Source of the DNA: Anadara kagoshimensis | Taxonomy: Eukaryota; Mollusca; Bivalvia; Arcoida; Arcidae | Reading direction: 5' to 3' | Assembly: GCA_021292105.1 (NCBI GenBank) | Contig: CM037869.1 | Coordinates: 24,504,050 to 24,568,049 of the forward strand | DNA length: 64,000 nt | Part shown: positions 55,350 to 64,000 of the stretch, in pieces | Position numbering within the stretch: position 1 is the first letter of the stretch | How the letters are laid out: every line of letters starts with the position of its first letter | The notes under the pieces: generated by a model | The model's database searches: none | What the model saw: the letters and a program-made list of their open reading frames with translations, nothing else | What the model was told of the DNA's origin: nothing | Program-made: the position numbers and the translations under genes

Positions 55350-55554
55350 CCAAGTCATATTATTCTTATCTAATTGTATTTTGACTTCTAGGCCAAGTTC
55401 ACGCATGTCATGCCAATTCTGGACTCGATACTAGAGATGGTCTTACGAAAACCGAGTGAATGGCCTATACCTCTTTACATAATAAACTAAACTGCAAACA
55501 TAACTAAATGTGAATTCCTGTTGAATAACACCCTCCTCTTTACCCCGGCCGGCA

Positions 55555-55745
55555 AGTGTATACAGTCCAACCTGCCTTTAAGGCCACATCTGTATGAGTA
55601 AAACCAGCTAATAAAGGCCAGTAGAATTGTATCCCGATTGTTCTTTATTTATATTATTTGAAGCTGTCTATAAAGACCACCTGCCCACAAATACCACTTT
55701 TACTGGATTCCTTGGGTGGCCTTTATAGACAGGTTTTGACTATTA
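55555..55745. mobile_element. Family A MITE-like element
   Basis: Left end ATACAGTCCAACCTGCCTTT; right end TATAGACAGGTTTTGACTAT; inside GTAGAATTGTATCCCGATTG. Confidence 0.8.
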
Positions 55746-55869
55746 AATACCACAAATAGAGTATAATATCGGTTTTGGAATAGCCTGCGACTTGGGTAAA
55801 ATGCAACTGCTTATGTTACAAAACACAATGTCCATGATGTTAGTTTTTCTAATTATTGACCATTCCTGT

Positions 55870-56490
55870 AGAAACCTCTCAAATAACACCGAGGGCATTG
55901 ATGTTATAAATATTTCTAGTATACCAATGGGTACAAACTGTGCACCATTGCTTGCTGATTTGTTTCTTATGAAGCAGAATTTCTGCACAACCTTGTTAAA
56001 TCATTCAACTCGACATACAGATCTATAGATGGCGTTCAGTCTCCTCACAATCCTAAATTTGGAGACTATGTGAATGTCATCTATCCTAGTGAGTTTGAAA
56101 TAAAAGACACGACTGATTCCTAAAGTTCTGCTTCATATTTAGACTTATACCTCAATTATGACGCTCACGAAAGGCTACATTTGAAACTTCATTACAAACG
56201 TGTTGACTTCAATTTTTCTAGTGTCATTTTCCTTTTCTATGCAACAATATACCTGCTTCTCCTTGTTATGATGTATTTGTTTCCCAATTAATACGCTATA
56301 GAAGAGCTTGTTCCCACTACGGGGACTTGGTGCAACGAAGCAGGCTGCTTGCAAATAAATTGTTGACTCAGTGATATTGCAAGCCTAGGCCTATCAGACC
56401 CTAAAAAGTTTTATGGCCGTCATCACAGTATTGTTGATAAGTTTGATGTCTCTGTGTCCAGGATTGCCAACTGTTTAGATTTCCAACAAC
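55870..56490 (+). mobile_element. MGTNCA-type retroelement fragment with reverse transcriptase motif
   Basis: ISSIPMGTNCAPLLADLFL (55910-55965) is the reverse transcriptase core block. It is followed, across frameshifts, by YPSEFEIKDTT, SASYLDLYLNYDAHERLHLK, VDFNF and the C-terminal codons up to VDKFDVSVSR. Several frame breaks make it inactive. The expected YxDD-like block after it is not intact (codons read YRSIDG). Confidence 0.8.
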
Positions 56491-56799
56491 ATAATTCTTG
56501 TTCTTTTTTAAAAAAAATCCCCAGAACACTAAGGTTTACTCCCTTTATGCAAAATATTTTAAAAGGGTTAGTTAAATATATTTTGGTTCTTTGTGTATGA
56601 AATAAAATATGGTTTCAGAATTCTGACCCTAACACTACTGATGAGGAGGAGTTGTATTCCAAAACGGCAGTGTAGTACTGTAAAATTTTAGCACTATTAT
56701 AAAATGTAAATGTAAGAGACTCTACCTTGAATGTTTGGTTGTTTAAAGGAAACCCCTATATATATTAGAATCAAAAATTAAAACAAAAATCTTCCTAAT

Positions 56800-57350
56800 C
56801 ATACGGACGTTCTGTGTCAATATTAAAGAGGAAGAACTTGACCTTTCTTGTATTGGATTCCTAAACTTCACAAAAATCCATACAACGAAAGCTATTTTAT
56901 TCTTATAAAAGGTTGTCAAAGATTGTTTTCAGTCTATATCAGATAAAGTCTATTTTACATCTAGTATCATTTACATGTGAATTCTAAAACACTCTAAAAA
57001 TCGCTTGAATATCTCGCTTCTAATACTTTTTCTTCCATCTCTAAATATGAAAGATTGAAGTACCCAGTGTAGGAAAGCCATGTGGAATATCTCTGCCTTT
57101 CGCGTCTGTCATCACGTGATTTTCAAGCCTCGTCTCTGACTGAAATATACAACCCCTCAGGTGAGATTTCCCTATCCTACATGGATACTCATAATGGATT
57201 ATATTAATCCTCAAGTTCCGCTTCATTTTTAGAATAATACCCCGATCATGACTCCAGCAAAAGGATACATTTAAAGCTGTATGACAAACGTAATGACTTC
57301 AATATTTTTGTTGACTTTCTTTTTCTATAAAGTAATATATAAAGCAATAT
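56800..57350 (+). pseudogene. Further MGTNCA-type retroelement debris
   Basis: Codons near 56840-56895 read DLTFLVLDS-like then TSQKSIQRKLF, resembling the N-terminal reverse-transcriptase segment. Near 57205-57345, SSASF and DHDSSKRIHLKLYDKRNDFN resemble the block before the C-terminus. Order and frame are broken. Confidence 0.5.
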
Positions 57351-57386
57351 ACCCGTTTTTACAGCTTAAGTATGTTTACTTTATAA

Positions 57387-57617
57387 TTAATGCGCTATGA
57401 TAGAAAAATCAAAGGTTGTTATACTTTTTAAACGAGATAAAGTTATAGAAGCAAAATGTTCAAATGATTCTTTAAATTTGTTTAAATTCCACATTGGTTG
57501 ATGCCAGATGCACACTTCATCTGAATAACACTGAAGACCATTTTTGACGACTGACAAAATTTGTGTTAAAACGACTGCTAATGATTTTTTCGAAAAAAAA
57601 TCACAATTTTTATCCAA
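57387..57617 (-). pseudogene. MGTNCA-type reverse transcriptase fragment, minus strand
   Basis: Codons read TQILSVVKNGLQCYSDEVC then QPMWNLNKFKESFEHF, fitting the fingers segment of the same element in the opposite orientation. Confidence 0.55.
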
Positions 57618-57999
57618 GCACTACTAATGCTGACATGTATTCTGAAATTGCCGTCGAGTGCTGAAAAACTGGTATAATATGTAATTTAAACCACTAAGCC
57701 GGTATCTCTGCTGGTGGATGTTTCCCCCAGGATATCACAAACTCGGTAGGCAATAATTTCGTATTGTCAGAAGTACAATATTGTCTACAGTTGCTGCTAG
57801 TAAAAATTTGAAATTGTTAAAAAATTAAGGTATACTCCCTCATACAAAATATTTTCAAGTTAAATTTGGTAAATATACATTGGTCTTTTGGATTAGGTCC
57901 AAGCACTACTGAGGAGGACTTGCATTCTGAAACAGCCGTATAGTGCTGTAAAATTGAAACCGATATAATATGTGATAATATATCTATCCTTGTATGTTA

Positions 58000-58550
58000 G
58001 ACACAGACCTTTTGACTGTCGCAACACAGTATTTTATCCAACATTACTCCTATACAGTTTGTCGGCGGTATTTAACACTAAATGAAAGGTAAGATGTCTT
58101 TGTTTATTGTTCTTTTTTCGTATTGTCTATTTAATTTGGCACACCGTGGCATAGGACCTCGTTAAATATAGGTTCCCATTTGAAAGAACAGTGACTTTAA
58201 TTTCGTAATGCCTAGTGCTTGGCGAAAGAACAGTCACTACTCACTTTCAAGTCTTGGGTCAGACTCAGTTGGGGTTCGAACCCACGACGTCCCACTTACA
58301 GAGCGAGCACTCTACCAACTGAGCTATCTTTGTGGTACAGTAGTATATTTAGAGGAACCTGCTATATATCTGCTCTTGTATGTTAGACACGGACGTTGTG
58401 ACTGACACAGACATTATTTCATTCGATCATAACTCCTATGCTGTTTGTCATGGTATTTAACACAGACTGAAAAGTAAGATGTGTTTGTATATATTTCCTT
58501 TTTAGTATTGTCTCGTATTGTCCCGCCTGTATAATTTGGAAAGAGAAACT
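58000..58550. repeat. Duplicated flank interrupted by a minus-strand type 1 SINE
   Basis: TGTATGTTAGACAC starts both flanks (about 57994 and 58379), each running through ATTACTCCTATAC- or ATAACTCCTATGC-like sequence. The SINE occupies 58135-58345 (minus-strand A-box GATAGCTCAGTTGGTAGAGT and B-box GGGTTCGAACCCC). Confidence 0.7.
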
Positions 58551-58689
58551 ACAACAATATTGTTTTGTTTTATTTTTTAATTTCCATCTTAAGCAGCAAA
58601 CATTACATCTATATAAAATAATCTTTAGTAAATAAAAGATGTATAAACTGTTGAGTCAGGATCTGTAAGTAGACAAAAACATGATATAA

Positions 58690-58932
58690 ACTAGAAAAAC
58701 TGTGAGCCACTAGCTCACAAAAAATACCCCCGCTCCCAAAAATCCATCGGATCAAATTTTTAAATAGGAGGTGCACATTTACATTATATCACAAAGATTG
58801 TGAGAAAGTTTCATGAAAATCCATTGAAGGGTTTAGGAGGAGTTGCGGATAAGAGATAGGTTCCCTAAAGTGTAACGGAAGGACGGACGGACACACGGAC
58901 GGACACCCCTTTTTAAGCGGGGGTATAAAAAC
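58690..58932. mobile_element. MITE-like element, family H
   Basis: It starts TGAGCCACTAGCTCACAAAA with AATACCCCCGCTC, and ends CTTTTTAAGCGGGGGTATAA. Inside: CATGAAAATCCATTGAAGGG and GACGGACACACGGACGGACA. Its twin is at 62894-63152. Confidence 0.8.
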
Positions 58933-58934
58933 AA

Positions 58935-59345
58935 TTCATACACAAACATACCGGTACATGTCAATATTATAATCCTAACAGCAAAGTAAAAACATCAAAC
59001 GCAAATATACCGGTCCGTGTCAAAATAACAATCCCAAAAATGAATTGCAAGCATACTGGTCCATGTTCAAATCACAATCCCAAAAATTAAACACAAGCAT
59101 ACCGGCCTATGTCCAAACCACAATCACAAATGCCAAACGAAAAATAATACCGTTCCATGTACGAATTACAACCACAATCCCAAAGGCAACGTAAGACTTT
59201 GAAAAAAACCAATGAAGTTAAACAAGAAAATTTCACCAGGGGGATGAGCCCGGGTGCCCTGGAAGTGTATGCTTCCCCTGTTAGGCTGATTTCACCCGCC
59301 ATGTGTGAACTGATAGCAGGATTTAATTGTAAGAGAAAATAACCA
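58935..59345 (-). mobile_element. Retroelement 3' UTR with about five tail units, minus strand
   Basis: Units of ACATACCGGTACATGTCAAT type repeat from 58945 to about 59180. They are followed by the UTR (GATGAGCCCGGGTGCCCTGG, CACCCGCCATGTGTGAACTG on the plus strand). Confidence 0.8.
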
Positions 59346-59349
59346 AGAA

Positions 59350-59780
59350 AGCACGACATTAAAAAACATATACACATATATATTTTTTAGTTGGGCATGT
59401 CCATAGTTTTAAGTCAATCCCTTAAAATTTTATTATAAGTTACATAATCCTATGACATAGTTTTATTATTAAAATTGGAATAACTCGGACAAAATGTAAA
59501 ATCCCGAAATGTAAACACACACGGAAATCTATACACTCTCACAAGCAAGTCCACATCAATGATGCCTTCAAAGGCCTAAGAAAAGAAGCGGAAAAAAGCT
59601 GTATTATCTCATGGAGTAGATGTAGTTTCACAGTGAAATAACTCAAAGAAATATATATTTAGCAATTGAAATAACACATACATATCTACCTCTCCAACAA
59701 AAATGACCACATGGTTTTTGAAAATCAAATTCTTCAATAACTATGGAAACGTAGGGGATGCAATGATATAGTTCGGACGG
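59350..59780. other. Spacer, no gene seen
   Basis: Nothing recognised. Confidence 0.3.
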
Positions 59781-59799
59781 ATGAACGGACACCACCAAT

Positions 59800-61200
59800 T
59801 CTACCTACCATTATCCTGTGTAAAACATTCACAATAAATAATTTGGGAAGAATCCTCTTTCCTCTTATACGCGTAAATGTAGAGCATAGAACGTATATAT
59901 ATTAAACATAAATTTAAAAAAAACATTAAAAGAGCCCACAAGTTTGTGAGAGGAATCCCCTTCCACTCGTTTATAGGAAGAGGAACTTCAAAATATTGAA
60001 AGACTAGCACATGATTCCTTTATTTACTTTATACTCGTAAATGTAGGACATAGGACCTTAGTAAACAACAACAATAACTAAAACTACAAATTTGTGAGAA
60101 GAATCCCCTTCCACTGGAACTTCAAAATATTGAAAGACTAGCACTTGCTGTCATCATTTACTTTATACTCGTAAATGTAGGACATGGGACCTTAGTAAAC
60201 AACAACAATAACTAAAATACAAATTTGTGAGAAGGATCCCCTTCCACACGTAAATAGGTTTTTTTTTAAGACTAGCACTTGATGTCTTAATTTACTTTTA
60301 CTCGTAAATGTAGAGCATGGGACCTTAGTAAAGAAAAACATTTACAGATTTGTAAGAAGAATCCCCTTCCACACGTTAATAGGAAGAGGAACTTCAAAAT
60401 ATTGAAAGACTAGCACATGCTGTCTTCATTTACTTTATACTCGTAAATGTAGGACATGGGGCCTTAGTAAATAACAACAACAACAAAAATACAAATTTGT
60501 GAGAAGGATCCCCTTTTACACGTAAATAGTTTTTTTTAAGACTAGCACTTGATGTCTTAATTTACTTTATACTCGTAAATGTAGAGCATGGGACCTTAGT
60601 TAAGAAAAACATTTACAGATTTGTAAGAAGAATCCCCTTCCACACGTTAATAGGAAGAGGAACTTCAAAATATTGAAAGACTAGCACATGCTGTCTTCAT
60701 TTACTTTATACTCGTAAATGTAGGACATAGGACCTTAGTAAATAACAACAAGAGCAACAAAAATACAAATTTGTGATAAGAATCCTCTTCCACACGTTAA
60801 TAAACAGAGGTGTTTTTTGGAAAACTAACACTTGATGTCTTGATTTACTTTTACTCGTAAATGTAGAGCATGAGACCTTAGTAAACAAAAACATTTACAA
60901 ATTTGTGAGAAGAATCCCCTTCCATTCGTTACTAGGACTTTTTTGAAAGACTAGCACATGCTATGTTGATTTACTTTACACCCGTAATTGTAGGACATTG
61001 GGCCAACAAAGACACCAAAACAAATTTGTGAGAAGAATACCCTTCCACTGCTGGTTAATAGAAACAGGAACCTCAAAATATTGGAAGACAAACACATGCT
61101 GTCTTGATTTACTTCATTCTCGTAAATGTAGGACATGAGACCTTATTAAACAAGAAACCAAAGAAATACTTTCCACTTGTTATAGGCAGAGAAACTTTAT
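59800..61200. repeat. Diverged tandem repeat, ~130-bp unit, about ten copies
   Basis: ACTCGTAAATGTAGGACATG recurs near 60041, 60170, 60441, 60707, 61120 and in variants between. Each is followed by GGACCTTAGTAAACAACAAC and GAGAAGAATCCCCTTCCAC. Unit length drifts between about 125 and 175 bp. Confidence 0.9.
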
Positions 61201-61218
61201 TGGAATATTGGAAGATTA

Positions 61219-61781
61219 CTGTATTTCCACAAATTCAGTGCACATGGAAAATGCAAGAGTAAAGTCGTATTTTCAAACAAACTCACAAAAATTTTGTCAA
61301 AACGTAATACAAAATATTGTGACCTAATAGGAAAAATAGTTTTCATTCATGAAAAAGTAAACTTTTTTCTGTACATAGAGCAATTTTTGAACTTTTTAAC
61401 AAAACAACAAATATGACTATGTCAAAATTATCCCTTCTGTACCTTCTTACTTGGAACAACCATAAACATTATGTCATAATTGGAATATTCATGATGATCA
61501 CACCTGGAAAAACCCCAAGCAATAATGACCTACCTGACCCTAAATGCCCTAATTTAAATTTGAATGAGGCCCAATTGGAGTATAAACTTTATCAAATTTC
61601 CAAAATATTCGCAAAATTTCTCTATGTACAGAAGAACTGAACAATAATGTTTTAAATTAAAAATATAATTTGGTTAGGTCAGTGCATTTTAAATGCATTT
61701 TATTGATAGCTTAATTGAAACATTTTCAATTAAAAGAAATTAATAATAAAAACCATGTGCACTCAATTTATGAAAATACAG
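61219..61781. mobile_element. MITE-like element, family G, complete
   Basis: Left end CTGTATTTCCACAAATTCAG then TGCACATGG; right end CCATGTGCACTCAATTTATG then AAAATACAG: terminal inverted repeats of 29 nt. About 560 bp, no open frame. Confidence 0.85.
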
Positions 61782-61830
61782 CTTGCTTTAAAAATTATCC
61801 GGTATATACATGCACTTATAATAACAAACC

Positions 61831-61965
61831 TTATTGAGCGTGACTTTCAAAAGAAAAAACTGGTATACTAGCACACGTTGTCTTTATTTCAGAAGTCATA
61901 TGGTCTATATGGTGATGTCCCATTTCATGGACAGTAGCAGTGGACAACTTTTGAACCATCGTAGC
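61831..61965 (-). CDS. BRICHOS protein 2, last exon
   Basis: Acceptor TTCTATTATGTAG. The run of 15 residues VHEMGHHHIDHMTSEI minus its first is identical to protein 1 despite synonymous changes. Confidence 0.8.
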   Translation of the reverse strand, partial: ATMVQKLSTATVHEMGHHHIDHMTSEIKTTCASIPVFSFESHAQ

Positions 61966-62811
61966 CTACATAATAGAAATATAAAATGGGTTGCTTTAAT
62001 TTTGAGAGCCTTGATAAGCATGGACTTGCAATACTAATATGAACAATGAACTTTTAAGCAATTTGTATCAGTGTTCTAAAACCTTTAAAGTATGGGAATA
62101 CAAGAAAAAATCGGGTTTTATGCCTAACAATTGTTTCTTCTTTTAATATCAATAACTAACATGCTGAACCATATCCAAATCACAATTCCAGAGCAAGTTT
62201 AAAAAACAGAAAAACTTAGTGAACTTCCACCCGGGAAGTAAGACCAACCAGGTGCTTCAGTAGGATATTAGCTAGCTACACCCACAAAGTGTGTAATCAA
62301 TTAAAAACAAACATACTTATCCCTGCCCAAATCACTATTCCAGAGCAACCGAAAACGTTGAAACTGACAAACTTAATGAACTTCCGCCAGGGAAGTCTGA
62401 TCAGGTGCTTCAGAGGGATATTAGCTAGCTACATCCGCCACGTGTGTAATCAAACTTTAGAATGAAAGGGACAATTTTGAATTCAGAGACATCATACTTA
62501 TCAATAATATTGTGATGACGCCCCTAAAACTATTTGAGGGTCTTGAAAAGCCTAGTCTTCCTGCGATATCACTGCGTCAATAATTTATTTATAAGCAACT
62601 TGTTTCGTTTTATAAAGTTCCCGTAGTTAGAACAAACTCTACCATAAAAATTAGAGGGATGTATATCGCTACTAGAAACAGAAAGTTGACAATAGAAAAT
62701 TGACACTACCTCTAAGAGTGGTTTGGTAGTGGCATCCTGAGCATCGAGAACCTCCTGATGGTTCATGTGATATTCAAAGCACCCATCACTTCTTACAATA
62801 ATGGCTTTGTG
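61831..62811 (-). CDS. BRICHOS-domain protein 2, last two exons (5' part missing)
   Basis: Minus-strand exons 62710-62811 (102 nt) and 61831-61965 (135 nt with stop TAA), phase 0, GT-AG. They encode HKAIIVRSDGCFEYHMNHQE..., then VHEMGHHHIDHMTSEIKTTC and ASIPVFSFESHAQ. The first of these exons is identical to its partner in protein 1 at 22 of 34 residues. Both BRICHOS Cys are kept. The exons for signal peptide, linker and the conserved Asp were not found up to 64000; they may lie beyond the window, or the copy may be incomplete. The C-terminus is 3 residues longer after the last Cys than in protein 1. Confidence 0.8.
62160..62665 (-). mobile_element. Retroelement 3' end with duplicated UTR, in BRICHOS 2 intron
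   Basis: On the minus strand: coding remnant RNKLLINKLLTQ, then the UTR twice (GCTAGCTACATCCGCCACGT near 62421; AGCTAGCTACACCCACAAAG near 62270), each followed by a tail unit. Confidence 0.75.
62710..62811 (-). CDS. BRICHOS protein 2, penultimate exon
   Basis: Acceptor CTTGTTACTTTCAG, donor GTAGTG. 34 codons, the same as in protein 1. Confidence 0.82.
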
Positions 62812-62893
62812 CTGAAAGTAACAAGTAACAAAAAAATTAAAATCAGCATGGATGCATATAAATGTACATATTTTGTATGAATGTAGTAATAAC

Positions 62894-63152
62894 TAGAAAA
62901 ACTGTGAGCCACAAGCTCACAAAAAATACCCCAAGCTCCCAAAAATCCATCGGATCAAATGTTTAAATAAAAGGTGCACATCTACATTATATTTCAAAGA
63001 TTGTGTGAAAGTTTCATGAAAATCCATTGAAGGGTTTAGGAGAAGTTGCGGATGAGAGATAGGTACCCTAAGGTGTAACGGAAAGACGGACACACGGACG
63101 GACACCCCTATCACTATATACCCCCCCCCCACTTTTTAAGCGGGGGATATAA
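62894..63152. mobile_element. MITE-like element, family H, second copy
   Basis: Near-identical to 58690-58932, apart from a C-run before CACTTTTTAAGCGGGGGATA. Confidence 0.8.
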
Positions 63153-63737
63153 TGATGAATGATGTCATGTACCACATATACGTTTTGCTAGATACAGATA
63201 CATACAGAGTGTGCGTTTGACAAGGTTACACAACCGTATTTTATGTATGGAAAAATGGAAGTTGTATATTTTTAACTACCGCAGATAGTTGGCAATCGCC
63301 ACACTTTAGAATTCTAATTAAATTCTGTCAAGCAGTATAAAATACTTTGTATGAAAAATAAAATGGTAAGAACTGCCTAGACCTATTGGCCTTTTGCAAT
63401 ATATATGTTTGCCAGTTGACGAAGGTGGGTAGTTTTTTGGCATTTTTAAGTTTCCATACTATATAATCCAGCACTGTGTAAAACACCATAACCGTATATT
63501 AAAGATTCTTCTTGATTGAATCGTTCTTAAACTATAGTCTTAATATTCCAATGACGAAAAACGTCAAATTTAGTCGTACGCATGTGCAATCATTTCCACT
63601 AATAGACTTCTTCTACCATAAAAGTTTAAGTTGAATAAACTAAGAATTATTGGCCAATAAAGTATTCAAATGCTTGTAAGTATAATGCTTATTTGTATTG
63701 TTGGTTTCCTGCGCAGTATAGTGCGTCAAATTATAAC
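63153..63737. other. Spacer, no exon seen
   Basis: It was searched on the minus strand for the missing BRICHOS 2 exons (a signal-peptide exon or an Ala/Thr-rich exon); none was found. Confidence 0.4.
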
Positions 63738-63930
63738 TGACCTTTAATTTAAACATTAATTTGGCTAATAGTCAGTGTGATTTAATGAAAACAGCATGTT
63801 TCATTACCTTAAATAGCTGATACCTGGTACCCAGTATTACGATTATCTATCCTTATATGCAACTTACTATAACCTGTAAATTACACAATGGATGTTCAAA
63901 TTAAAGGTCCGACGGCCAGGTCAAACTTGA
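63738..63930. mobile_element. Worn family B MITE-like element
   Basis: TGACCTTTAATTTAAACATT at the left; AAAGGTCCGACGGCCAGGTC at the right. Confidence 0.5.
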
Positions 63931-64000
63931 CGTACTATATATTACACGCCAAAAGATACCCTATATAATGTGACCTCCTATACATCATTATTGGGTATAT

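Overview
The window is AT-rich animal nuclear DNA, very probably from a mollusc and most likely a bivalve. The reasons are intron-split genes with GT-AG borders, tRNA-headed SINEs of the kind common in bivalves, decayed LINEs, many small inverted-repeat elements, and long minisatellites. The species cannot be named from the sequence. Real coding sequence is only about 2.9 kb. The rest is introns, transposable elements and tandem repeats.

Two gene pairs can be reconstructed exon by exon. (1) Two tandem plus-strand TNF-superfamily ligand genes lie at 21953-27366 (355 aa) and 38483-43327 (389 aa). Both are type II membrane proteins with the same four-exon layout: a long exon 1 (cytosolic tail, membrane segment, Cys-containing stalk), a 34- or 31-nt microexon, a short linker exon, and a last exon holding the whole TNF homology domain. 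(2) Two minus-strand genes encode small secreted BRICHOS-domain proteins. One is complete (51385-55278, 149 aa: signal peptide, Ala/Thr/Met/Pro-rich linker, BRICHOS). The second has its last two exons at 61831-62811, and its 5' part is not found in the window.

Layout: 0.8-4.24 kb decayed LINE; 4.25-6.7 kb SINEs and MITE-like pieces; 7.4-12.8 kb retroelement 3' end running into a ~5.2-kb, 46-bp satellite; 12.8-21.5 kb SINE, microsatellite, retroelement and hairpin-element mosaic; 21.6-27.4 kb TNF ligand 1; 28-36.5 kb minisatellite and MITEs; 38.4-43.8 kb TNF ligand 2; 43.9-45.7 kb 54-bp minisatellite; 46.5-50.9 kb retroelement and SINE fragments plus a 28-bp minisatellite; 51.4-55.35 kb BRICHOS gene 1; 55.5-61.8 kb retroelement debris and a ~130-bp tandem repeat; 61.8-62.8 kb BRICHOS gene 2 (partial).

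The main results of the hunt are: the paralogous TNF ligands with conserved microexons and a conserved cytosolic SESESC motif; a new BRICHOS pair with an invariant His-rich segment; microsatellites sitting immediately after the 5' splice site of three exons; a satellite traceable to the 3' tail of a dispersed retroelement; and a family of ~60-nt hairpin elements whose arms covary between copies. All assignments come from reading motifs by eye. No database search was run.
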